Positions 53,303 through 61,817 of a stretch of DNA of 64,000 bases are shown one piece after another (the first letter of the stretch is position 1; every line of letters begins with the position of its first letter). The position numbers and the translations under genes are program-made. Under the pieces are notes generated by a model, which did no database searches, was not told where the DNA came from, and was given only the letters and a program-made list of their open reading frames with translations. Location of the stretch: the NCBI GenBank assembly GCA_012840465.1, contig DULJ01000051.1, positions 1 to 64,000 on the forward strand. Reading direction: 5' to 3'. The DNA is from Caryophanales bacterium. GTDB lineage: Bacteria; Bacillota; Bacilli; Bacillales; Bacillaceae_J.

Positions 53303-54419
53303 GAGGCTATTTTGCTTTATAATGATAACCTTTTTATTAAGCGGTTGTTGGGATTTCCAACGAATGCGAAACAGGATGTTTATTTCCGGAATTGCCGTAG
53401 ACAAAGAGGATAATGGGTACATAGTTGGAGTCGAAAGCCTAAACTTGCATAGCGGAGGCGGCACAAGTCAACAACAAGGCAATGAAAATGAATCAAAAGT
53501 TACAATTGAAAAAGTGAATTACCCGTCTATAGAAATACCGCTACACTCTTTGCAAACGAAGGTGAATGGTGAACCATTTTACTCCAATATTCAAGTTTTG
53601 ATTATCGGGAAAAGGCAGGCAGAGGATGGAATCTCCGGAATCATTAGCCACTTTCTAAGGGATCCGGATATGAGAAGAACAACTCCTGTCGTGTTTTCGG
53701 AAAATCCGATTGATTTAATTAAAATGAAACAAAAGGATCAGCGTTTTTCCTCAGAATATATTAAAGAACTGATCAAATTAACGGAGGAAACTGGTAGAGC
53801 CATCACCACGGACATTGGGTCCATTTCTAGGGCTATCCATGAAAATAATATTGAATTCATCCCCAATATTAAAATTCAAAAAGATAAACATGAAATGAAG
53901 GTCAATGGAACATCTCTATTAAAAAAAGGGAAAATAGTAGGTAATTTAAGTGAACATGAAACGATCATCGTCGCCTACCTTAAAGAAAACATGGAATCCG
54001 GAAGTTTACATATGGACTGCCCGCAATCAGGAAATGGCTCTGTCAGTATGGATATGATTCATGCCTATTCTTCCTTAAAGCCTGTGGTTAAGAACGGAAC
54101 CCTAATCATCGGGGGAAATTTGAAAGTTAAAGGCTATTTAGCTGAATACACTTGTGGCGATGGCCGGATTCAGGGGAAAACCACATTAAATAAATTAGAA
54201 AATGAGTTTACCGAAATACTGTCCAAAGATGTCAACGAGAAATTAGCAACGATATACGAAAGAACAGGTGAAGATGTATTAAATCTTAAAAGTATATTTG
54301 AAAAAGATTATCCGAAAATATGGGAAAAAATCAAGCCTGAATTTGCTGACATGGTTAAATCTCCGATCGTTGATATAAATGTATCGGTTGATCTAATATT
54401 AAAAGGAACTGAATCGTGA
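53298..54419 (+). CDS. Spore germination receptor C subunit lipoprotein (GerAC family)
   Basis: 373 residues if started at ATT (53298), which gives KRLFCFIMITFLLSGC, a full lipoprotein signal with lipobox at Cys17. The first ATG (53322) would leave only eight residues before the lipobox. ATT shares its last T with the B-subunit TAA stop and follows AAGGAAGGTG. The body matches GerAC (WDFQRMRNRMFISGIAVDK, domains 1-3). Confidence 0.85.
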   Translation: MKRLFCFIMITFLLSGCWDFQRMRNRMFISGIAVDKEDNGYIVGVESLNLHSGGGTSQQQGNENESKVTIEKVNYPSIEIPLHSLQTKVNGEPFYSNIQVLIIGKRQAEDGISGIISHFLRDPDMRRTTPVVFSENPIDLIKMKQKDQRFSSEYIKELIKLTEETGRAITTDIGSISRAIHENNIEFIPNIKIQKDKHEMKVNGTSLLKKGKIVGNLSEHETIIVAYLKENMESGSLHMDCPQSGNGSVSMDMIHAYSSLKPVVKNGTLIIGGNLKVKGYLAEYTCGDGRIQGKTTLNKLENEFTEILSKDVNEKLATIYERTGEDVLNLKSIFEKDYPKIWEKIKPEFADMVKSPIVDINVSVDLILKGTES

Positions 54420-54454
54420 CAGTTCCCCGTTACGATCGGTAACGAAGAACTGTC
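54418..54454. repeat. REP-like hairpin after the ger operon
   Basis: Outer arms GACAGTTC/GAACTGTC and inner arms CGTTAC/GTAACG form a nested hairpin beginning at the gerC stop. No T run follows, so it resembles a REP more than a terminator. Confidence 0.55.
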
Positions 54455-54457
54455 CAT

Positions 54458-54553
54458 TCATATTGACATATGAAGTAATTTGAAATAATCGGAAGCCTTC
54501 TTCTTCGCCAACTGATAGGATGCTTTAGCATTACTTATTAATTCCTGCTCCAT
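54458..54553 (-). CDS. 31-residue possible small protein
   Basis: MEQELISNAKASYQLAKKKA, ending SDYFKLLHMSI, starting eight bases after GAGG. Amphipathic, basic. Convergent with gerC. No family recognised; might be real or chance. Confidence 0.35.
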   Translation of the reverse strand: MEQELISNAKASYQLAKKKASDYFKLLHMSI

Positions 54554-54578
54554 AAACATTACCTCTGCTTCATTTTCA

Positions 54579-55067
54579 TCACCTATATTTGATTGCAAGC
54601 CCTTTTAGGAAGTTTCTAGCAAACTTGTCTCCGCACTCTTTATAGTTCTTGTGTCCTTCTTTTCTTAATAGTGCGCCTAGTTCCCCTTTTGTTACTGTGA
54701 TTCCAGCTTCATCAAATATAGCAAGCATATCCTCAGTTGTTAATGCCAGTGCTATTTTAACCTTCTTTAATAAGAGATTATTAACATTGGCACTTTTAGG
54801 TTCTGGTGGCGTATCAGGCTGCCCTGGTTTAGGCTCTTGTTTCCCTCTTTTGTAGATGATAAGACCATTTAAAAATGAATCTAACATACTGTTATTGCAT
54901 TTTATTTGATCACTAATCCCATCTTCATCCTCATCAGACTTCGTAAGTATCTTTATTACCTCTGGCACTGATACATCTTCTCCGCCAAGCTTAAATATCT
55001 CCGCCATTTCTTTATTTTTTATCTCCAACGCGTATCTCAATCGAATTAATATATCGTTATTGTCCAT
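54579..55067 (-). CDS. DUF1456 (YehS) family protein
   Basis: 162 residues with two DUF1456 repeats, each starting NNDILIRLRYALEI- and NNLLLKKVKIALALTTED-like; LDSFLNGLIIYKRG marks the family. Linker is Pro-rich. Function unknown. Confidence 0.87.
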   Translation of the reverse strand: MDNNDILIRLRYALEIKNKEMAEIFKLGGEDVSVPEVIKILTKSDEDEDGISDQIKCNNSMLDSFLNGLIIYKRGKQEPKPGQPDTPPEPKSANVNNLLLKKVKIALALTTEDMLAIFDEAGITVTKGELGALLRKEGHKNYKECGDKFARNFLKGLAIKYR

Positions 55068-55161
55068 TATTGAATCTCCCTTTATAAGTATTCGGCTGCT
55101 TTATTCGTACAATTTGAATAAGCACCTACGTTTGCAGATGCTTTGTCAACTATAACATACA

Positions 55162-55953
55162 CTATTTCATATACTCATTGCTAACTAAACTATCTGATAG
55201 GATCTCAGTTGGGATTACAAATTCCAAATGCCCCATGGCCCCTGGAGCAACCTCGTATTTTTCAAAGCAAATCACTAATTTATTTTGAGGGTTAATATAG
55301 AAACTTTGGTCTTTGGCAATTTCCTTAAATGAAATCATCTTAGGGTCTTTTTCTATCCCTTCAATCCAATAGTAATTACTGCTGTCAGCTTTGTTTAATT
55401 CCAGCATTTGTTTCTTTACATTATCGCTTATCATTTTTACATAGCTATCATCTTTAAAGAGCATAGGAAGAGTTAGCAAAATTTGTTTTTGTTTGTCTAC
55501 AGTATCATACTTGGTTTCAGAATAAGAGTTTGAAGTACTTACATTATAGCGTAGTATCGCCAGTATTTTATCCGTATCTGTTTTTACCTCATAACCACTT
55601 TTTATGCCTGCATGACCACCGCCAATTTCCTTTATATATTCCATATCAGCCATAAATGCTTTATATTGCTCCTCAGCTTCTTTAAGATATTTTTCATTTA
55701 AACTGTTTTCTAATGCTTTATTATTTTCTAATCCTTTTATGGCAGGTGCTTTTATATCTGCCTTATATGTGTCTTCATTTACGGTATATTCTCTGAAAGT
55801 TATCACTTTTACTATATTGCCTACAACTGGTACCTTTGATAAGGCTTCTGCAAATACCGAACTGGTGTTGACTCCTGCAATGATTATTGCTGCTACCGCG
55901 GCAATTAAAGCAGCTGCTATTCTTATTCTTTTAAAATTACTTTTCTTATTCAT
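55162..55953 (-). CDS. RsiV-like anti-sigma factor, N-terminally truncated
   Basis: 263 residues from MNKKSNFKRIRI: a TM helix (~12-33) and an extracytoplasmic RsiV region (DUF4163/DUF3298: VKVITFREYTVNEDTYKADI, GHAGIKSGYEVKTD, SFYINPQNKLVICFEKYEVA). RsiV holds SigV and is cleaved when lysozyme binds. The ~40-residue cytoplasmic anti-sigma part is missing, its place taken by repeat R2. No sigV nearby. Possibly a non-functional regulator. Confidence 0.78.
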   Translation of the reverse strand: MNKKSNFKRIRIAAALIAAVAAIIIAGVNTSSVFAEALSKVPVVGNIVKVITFREYTVNEDTYKADIKAPAIKGLENNKALENSLNEKYLKEAEEQYKAFMADMEYIKEIGGGHAGIKSGYEVKTDTDKILAILRYNVSTSNSYSETKYDTVDKQKQILLTLPMLFKDDSYVKMISDNVKKQMLELNKADSSNYYWIEGIEKDPKMISFKEIAKDQSFYINPQNKLVICFEKYEVAPGAMGHLEFVIPTEILSDSLVSNEYMK

Positions 55954-55982
55954 ACTATTTACCCGCTTTCTTTCAAAGCTTT

Positions 55983-56178
55983 TTAACTTCATTCTGCAGA
56001 AGTCTCCCACTTCCATAAGTGGTGAGATGAATGCAAGTTGGTATTTTAAATTCAGTGGGGGTACAAACCCCTGCTGAATAAAGTTAAAGCCTCCAGCGAA
56101 TGCCTCAGATTTTCAAAGGTAATTTTTCGAGCAAGCTCGAAAAAATCTGGGCGCAAATACGCCAAGGCGAATTTGATC
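55983..56178 (+). repeat. Repeat R2, copy 3
   Basis: TTAACTTCATTCTGCAGAAG at the start, CCCACTTCCATAAGTGGTGAG, CAGTGGGGGTACAAACCCC, CTGAATAAAGTTAA, TTCGAGCAAGCTCGAAAAA and CAAATACGCCAAGGCGAATT. It lies at the 5' end of the RsiV-like gene. Confidence 0.88.
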
Positions 56179-56524
56179 TACAAAATCCAATTCCATAGAA
56201 ATAGATACATCCAGGCTAATCTATATGCTACTCATTGGTACCCATTTCTCCTTTCCTTTCATTTAGATGTGTATCTTAACTGCTTTACACTCTATAGACG
56301 TTTATCCAGTATGAAAAGTTTTGACTTTTTTAAAACTATATAAATAAATAATAATATTCTTCTGAAATAGTTAAACCGGTAAAATTAGGTAAGGAGCACA
56401 AAGAAAAGCTCAACGAGCTCCGAAAACAGTGTAAAATATATAATTGCTATATATTTTAAAGAAAGAATTGTAAACAGATAGGGTGGAAGATATGATTTTT
56501 TTATAACTGTAAAAAGAACGTGTT
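56179..56524. other. Intergenic, no gene seen
   Basis: A/T-rich sequence between repeat R2 and the AAA remnant. No credible RBS plus frame, tRNA or terminator is seen. Confidence 0.5.
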
Positions 56525-56944
56525 ATGACTCATATTATCCGTTTAAGGTCTTATCAAGACGAAATTTTGAAAGAATTGTTTTTGAGCCAGTCACGATTTG
56601 TGAAAAATGAAGTGATGGATAATGTGAGAGAATATTCAAATGGGGAAAGTGCATTCCAGTATTTCACTGAAAAGATTGGTGAAAATGGAGTTTATATATT
56701 GGATGAGCCGGAAAACAGTCTTTCTCCAAAACGTCAGATGGAATTAATGCAATTTATTGAAGACTCCGCACGTTTTTTTGGCTGCCAGTTTATTATTTCA
56801 ACGCATTCACCATTTCTGCTTTCCATGCGAGAGGCAAAAATATATGATCTTGATGAAAACCCTGTCAAAGTGAAACGCTGGACGGAATTGGAAAATGTGC
56901 GTACGTATTATGAATTTTTTAAAAAACATGAAAACGAGTTTTGA
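56525..56944 (+). pseudogene. C-terminal remnant of an AAA ATPase
   Basis: 139 residues with Walker B GVYILDEPENSLSPKRQME and FIISTHSPFLLSM, i.e. the C-terminal part of an OLD/AAA_21-type ATPase. Walker A and the N-terminal half are absent and there is no RBS. It reads as a relic of a larger gene. Confidence 0.75.
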
Positions 56945-57005
56945 TGTGAAACACGTAATTTCCATTGAAAATAACGATCAAATAAAACATATGTATCGTA
57001 GGTTT

Positions 57006-57085
57006 ACAGATTCCTGCGAAAAGAAAGCCCATGGAGGTCGTAGGACCGTCTTTAGACATGGGATGAAATTTCTGCAGGAATCTGT
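57006..57085. repeat. IS200/IS605-end-like nested hairpin
   Basis: ACAGATTCCTGC (57006) and GCAGGAATCTGT (57074-57085) form outer arms; CCCATG/CATGGG form an inner hairpin. The layout recalls the ends of IS200/IS605-family elements; no transposase or tnpB remains. Tentative. Confidence 0.4.
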
Positions 57086-57126
57086 AATTCTGAAGCAGGT
57101 CTAATATGGGAGGTGCTGGTAAATTT

Positions 57127-58701
57127 TCATCTGTTGACTTTGCCTAAATACTCTTCAAATGTCAAATCTTGCTCAGCCATTACTTTCGCTGCGGATTTTC
57201 CTACGTATCGAATATGCCAAGGTTCATATTGATAACCTGTAATTTTTTCCTTTCCCTTTTGATAGCGTAATATAAATCCGAATTTATGCGCATTCTTTTT
57301 AATCCATTGTCCTTCTTTCGTTTCCCCGAAATTTTGTGATAATCCATAGTTTACACTTGAACTGGAAAGATCCATTGCCAATCCAGTTTGATGCTCACTT
57401 TCTCCAGGCTTCGCACTAAATTTCCCTGCACTTTCCATTCCGCTTCGTAGAACCTTCGAAGCAAAAATTTCATTTTGACGGTCGTAGGAGCGATATCCAG
57501 AAACTGCATACAAATTAATATTTTCCCGCTTAGCTTCTCTAAACATTTGTTCAAGTGCTACAGCCGCATCTTTTCTCATTAATTTTTTAGGGTCATATTC
57601 CTTAAAAGTAAAATTCACATTAGGTACTGTAAGATCTTTTGGAACATAATCCTTCGGCAATGCATAGTTTTTATTTACAAGTACTAATAAACTATCGGGA
57701 TTAGCTACAATAATATGATCGGTGAGCAGCGCATCCAGTAAATATTCTCTTACTTTAGGCCCATATACCCCATCATTTGCTATATCGACATATCTACTTT
57801 GAAAATCTTTAACTACTGCCTGCGTGCCACTGTCATAAACTCCATCTTCACTTAGAACATAATTCAATCTGTTAAATGCTTTCTGAATTATCTTTACCTT
57901 TTCTCCTCTATTCCCGTTTTTTAATACATCATAAGGTAATGAATTAACAATTTCTATTAATTCTTTATCAGGAATATGTAAAATTTGTCCTGGATATATC
58001 ATTTCACTTGTTAAGCTGTTATGTTTTTTTAATTGTATTGCTGTCATATTATATTGGGATGCTATCTTATTAAGTGTATCTCCCGACCTAACGGTATAGG
58101 TTCCGTGGATAGATACAATTTCTTTATGCTCATTAGGAAGCTTTAATTTTTGTCCAGGATAAATCATCTCACTCGTTAACTTGTTAAGGACCATTATTTG
58201 ATTGACACTCGTAGAATATTTAGTTCCTATTTTATATAATGTGTCCCCTGGCTCTACCACATAAATAGTTTGTTTTGGTATTTTCAACTGTTGGCCAGGG
58301 TAAATCATATCATTGGCTAATCCGTTTTGATCTTTCAATTGAGAAATAGTGATTCCATACTTATTGGCAATAATATAAAGTGTATCACCTGATTTAACAG
58401 TATATATATCTGTTTTTTCCGTATTTGATTGCAAATTATTTGTATTAGCCGAAGCTTCAACAGCAGCAAAAGGAAATGAAGCAATCAATAATGAACCAAG
58501 CAAAACCTTTACTGTTTTAATTTTTAGTCCGGCAAAATTTTCTTGAACATAATCCCGAATTGTATTTTCTAAATTTTTGTTTTCATTTTTTGATATTATG
58601 CCAAATTCTTTTGCGAATTCACTTAATTCCTGATTAATATTTAGTTCAAGAATGTATCCATCTTCATCTTTAATAAGACTTTTTACTATTATCATGTCCA
58701 T
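57127..58701 (-). CDS. LysM-containing D,D-carboxypeptidase (VanY family)
   Basis: 524 residues: N-terminal soluble ~60 residues, a hydrophobic segment (62-84), LysM domains at ~100-144, 146-190 and 199-243, a peptidoglycan-binding domain (~260-312) and a VanY peptidase (375-515) with SGYRSYDRQ, SEHQTGLAMDL and PWHIRYVG zinc ligands. The long N-terminal extension before the signal-like helix is unusual. Trims peptidoglycan stems. Confidence 0.88.
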   Translation of the reverse strand: MDMIIVKSLIKDEDGYILELNINQELSEFAKEFGIISKNENKNLENTIRDYVQENFAGLKIKTVKVLLGSLLIASFPFAAVEASANTNNLQSNTEKTDIYTVKSGDTLYIIANKYGITISQLKDQNGLANDMIYPGQQLKIPKQTIYVVEPGDTLYKIGTKYSTSVNQIMVLNKLTSEMIYPGQKLKLPNEHKEIVSIHGTYTVRSGDTLNKIASQYNMTAIQLKKHNSLTSEMIYPGQILHIPDKELIEIVNSLPYDVLKNGNRGEKVKIIQKAFNRLNYVLSEDGVYDSGTQAVVKDFQSRYVDIANDGVYGPKVREYLLDALLTDHIIVANPDSLLVLVNKNYALPKDYVPKDLTVPNVNFTFKEYDPKKLMRKDAAVALEQMFREAKRENINLYAVSGYRSYDRQNEIFASKVLRSGMESAGKFSAKPGESEHQTGLAMDLSSSSVNYGLSQNFGETKEGQWIKKNAHKFGFILRYQKGKEKITGYQYEPWHIRYVGKSAAKVMAEQDLTFEEYLGKVNR

Positions 58702-58807
58702 TTTCCTACCACCGTTTTTCTCTTATTGTTAGCTGGTAGAATATAAATTATTACTTAAACGATAAGATCAAGTAGCCTTTATTAATAATTCTTTCTTTAT
58801 TGCTTGC

Positions 58808-60040
58808 TCAGTTGCTTTGCTGTTTATGCAATTCTCCCGCCCATTTAAAGGCTTGTTTGGAGGTAATCACAGCAATGATTTCATAGATAACTGCTGTGGC
58901 CGCAATGGTTCCTTGTATGATTTTTGCACTATTAGGTGCTGATGACATTAAAACCGATGCGGCAATTCCTGTAAAGACAAGGGATACCCCTGAATGGGGG
59001 AGCAGGGTAAACCCTAAATATTTTTTTACAGTTGGAGGCGAATGGGTGATAACCCCTCCAATATAGGCTCCACCAATTTTACCTAAAGACCTAGACAAAA
59101 TATAAATGATCGTAAACAATCCTGCTCCTAATATTAAATGGTAATCTAGGGGAGCACCTAAGTTCAAAATTGCAAGAACGATACTAATTCCCAAAATAGG
59201 GTGGTAGGCATTCATAATCTTTTCCAATCGTTCTTTAGAAACCATATTGGCAAAAGTTGCAGAAAAGGCTATACCAATTAACATAAAAATTAATACAGGT
59301 TTGGGTAAAATTAAATAATCAAAAAAGAAACCGACTCCGGAAGCTATAAGAATAAAACTAAATAAAAGCAATACAGTTTTTCCTTTAGACAGATCTTTTT
59401 TTAGAACGAATCCAGCTGCTAAGCCTACTACAATTCCAATAATAATAGGCAACGTTAGCACTAACAGGATCATATAGAATGGGAGTTTTTGTGTTGAAAC
59501 ATTGGCAGAAACGAAAGCTATGACAGAAAAGAATACGGCAACTGCTAATAGATTATCAAGAGCCGCCATGGGAATGAGCATCTTTGTCACAGGACCGTCT
59601 GTTTTATACTCGTTCACAATTGATAAAGCAGGTGCTGGTGCTGTTGCCAAAGCAATCCCCCCAAATATTGCAGCGATATATAATGGAAGATCAAGTATGT
59701 AAAATACGATTCCAAACAGTAGCGATACGAAAAAAAATGTTCCTAATGATTGGGTTAATGTTGTAATAAATATTTGTTTTCCTGACTTTCTAATTTGATT
59801 CCATATTAACTCAGAACCAATCATAATTCCAAACGAACATTCCATAATGCGCATTACGTTTTGATACCATCTTTGGTCAAGGATCGATTGATCAAGGATC
59901 CCGATAGCATGGGGACCCAATGCCATACCCGTAATTAACCATCCAATAATTGCTGGCAATTTAATTTTTGATAGTAATTTTCCAAAAAGAATTGCGACGA
60001 TGACTGTAATCGCCAAAGACAAAAGATCTAGAATGATCAT
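58808..60040 (-). CDS. CPA2-family cation:proton antiporter
   Basis: 410 residues, ~12-13 TM helices, Na+/H+ exchanger domain (KefB/NapA type): LSKIKLPAIIGWLITGMALG and ATAPAPALSIVNEY. No TrkA-N domain. Ion unknown. Confidence 0.87.
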   Translation of the reverse strand: MIILDLLSLAITVIVAILFGKLLSKIKLPAIIGWLITGMALGPHAIGILDQSILDQRWYQNVMRIMECSFGIMIGSELIWNQIRKSGKQIFITTLTQSLGTFFFVSLLFGIVFYILDLPLYIAAIFGGIALATAPAPALSIVNEYKTDGPVTKMLIPMAALDNLLAVAVFFSVIAFVSANVSTQKLPFYMILLVLTLPIIIGIVVGLAAGFVLKKDLSKGKTVLLLFSFILIASGVGFFFDYLILPKPVLIFMLIGIAFSATFANMVSKERLEKIMNAYHPILGISIVLAILNLGAPLDYHLILGAGLFTIIYILSRSLGKIGGAYIGGVITHSPPTVKKYLGFTLLPHSGVSLVFTGIAASVLMSSAPNSAKIIQGTIAATAVIYEIIAVITSKQAFKWAGELHKQQSN

Positions 60041-60297
60041 TACTTCTCCTCCTGTTATCCAAGATGCTTTATCCTACTATCATGTCTTGTCTCTGGAATA
60101 GGATATATACCATTTCGATACGATATACGAACACCGGAGTTAAGACACTGAACTTAGGGTATTTGCAAGTTCACCACCGACTGTAAACAGTGTAGCACCA
60201 AATCCCATCAGTGTAAATTTCCTGACAGTGGTTTCATTATTCATCAAAATGATCGCTTTTCTTCTGTTAATGCTGACAAAATTGGCATGCCAGGCCA

Positions 60298-61173
60298 TTA
60301 AAGTAAATCTGACAACCCTTTTCGTTGCTGTTTCACTAAATTTGCTAGTGATAATGCTCTTTCCCATGTTTTTTCCGTTTCATATTTTAAAAACTCGTAC
60401 AAAGGATTCAGTTCCTCGGTTTCATCATACTTTTGAAGGTACTCATGATACATACGTTTATCTTCATCATAAACAATAAGGGGAGGATGATTATGTGTCA
60501 TGAGATAGTAATTCATAATTGTCTCCCCACTCGTCCATTACCATCTGCGAAGGGGTGAATATACTCGAACCTTGCGTGAAGATAAGTAGCAACCTTTAAG
60601 ACAGACTCCCCTTTATACTCATTTACCTCTACTATTAAATCCATCATGTCTTTTTCCACATTTTCAACTGCAGAACCGACCTCATGTATGCCCGTTACAT
60701 AATCGTGTTTTTAAAACTCTCCTGGTCGTTCTTCGTTAGCAATAACCTTGAGCTCATCATAGGACCCACCTGTGAGAACCTTGTGGATTTCTTTGACTAA
60801 TTGAATACTGAGGACCTCTTTTTTTTACAACCTTTTCTTTTAAGACTTCATAACACATCTTTTGATTTTGCTGTTCAAATACCGCACGTGGGTTGCCAGT
60901 ATAGTTTACAACCCTCCCATTTTCAAAAATTCCTCGTGTATCGTGATAGGTAATTTCTTCATTCTCCATTTTCATAAGAAGTCCATGCAAAGCTTTTTAA
61001 GCATTGTCATTGCTTCATTATTATCTTTTAATGAATGTTTTGCACATCTACTTGCTTCTTAAGTGAAAGTCTAATTGCAAAATTAGCTCCTTCATCGCAT
61101 TCGTAGCATCGAATACTTCATAATAATTGAATGTATTATTACTTACAATATCAGATGGTTTCAAATAATTCAT
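60298..61173 (-). pseudogene. Fic family protein, frameshifted
   Basis: The minus strand contains, in several frames, an N-terminal block (MNYLKPSDIVSNNTF), EEITYHDTRGIFENGRVVNY, the Fic motif HPFADGNGRVGRQL (60522-60560) and the C-terminal THNHPPLIVYDEDKRM. Directly after the motif a missing base turns LMNYY into a stop (TTATGA). At least two more breaks lie around 60700-61060. Functional Fic proteins AMPylate targets; this copy is broken. Confidence 0.82.
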
Positions 61174-61193
61174 CAATGAGGAAAAACCAACTA

Positions 61194-61817
61194 CTATTCT
61201 TCATAATTAGGCTGTATATAGCCCAATTTAATTCCTTTAGTTACGGCTTCCAACGAAGATGACACATTCAATTTGTCAAATATGTGTTGAATATGGTTTG
61301 AAACTGTACGTTCACTTGTAAAAACCATTGAAGCAATATCTTTCCGTTTATACCCATCAGATAGTAATTGTAGAATTTGTTTTTCTCTATCAGTCAATTC
61401 TTCTACATATCCGGGGGACTTAGGAAAATAGATAGTACCTTTATTAATCTCCATTAAGATTTTCAATAATTTATCTGGCACAATATTTTTATTAATAAAG
61501 CCACTTGCTCCAATCTTTATTGCTTCATGTCGATAAACAGGGAGATCATAACCTGTTAACATGACTACTTTCGTTAAACGCCCACTATTAATGATGTTCT
61601 TTGCCAATTCTAAACCATCTTCATTACTTATATTACTCAAATTGATATCTATTAAAGTAATCTCAGGCTCCAACTCTTCTATCAATGAAAGGACATTATC
61701 AACATCTTGTATTGTATAAAATTGGTCTATTTCAGCATAATCCCCAAAAGCTATCTCCAAACTTTTTGCAAATAAAGCATGGTCATCGATTAATAAAATA
61801 TTGATAAGAATCACCAC
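61194..61817 (-). CDS. NarL/LuxR-type response regulator
   Basis: 207 residues, receiver with D57 (TLIDINLS) and a LuxR HTH (LTDREKQILQLLSDGYKRKD...). Starts with GTG (61817 or 61814) and overlaps the kinase gene by 35 bases. Confidence 0.9.
   Translation of the reverse strand: MVILINILLIDDHALFAKSLEIAFGDYAEIDQFYTIQDVDNVLSLIEELEPEITLIDINLSNISNEDGLELAKNIINSGRLTKVVMLTGYDLPVYRHEAIKIGASGFINKNIVPDKLLKILMEINKGTIYFPKSPGYVEELTDREKQILQLLSDGYKRKDIASMVFTSERTVSNHIQHIFDKLNVSSSLEAVTKGIKLGYIQPNYEE

Noticed and set aside
60140-60367. 75-codon minus-strand frame, possibly a small hydrophobic peptide near its end
   Set aside because: Its first part overlaps the end of the Fic relic in another frame; no good RBS before the internal ATG.
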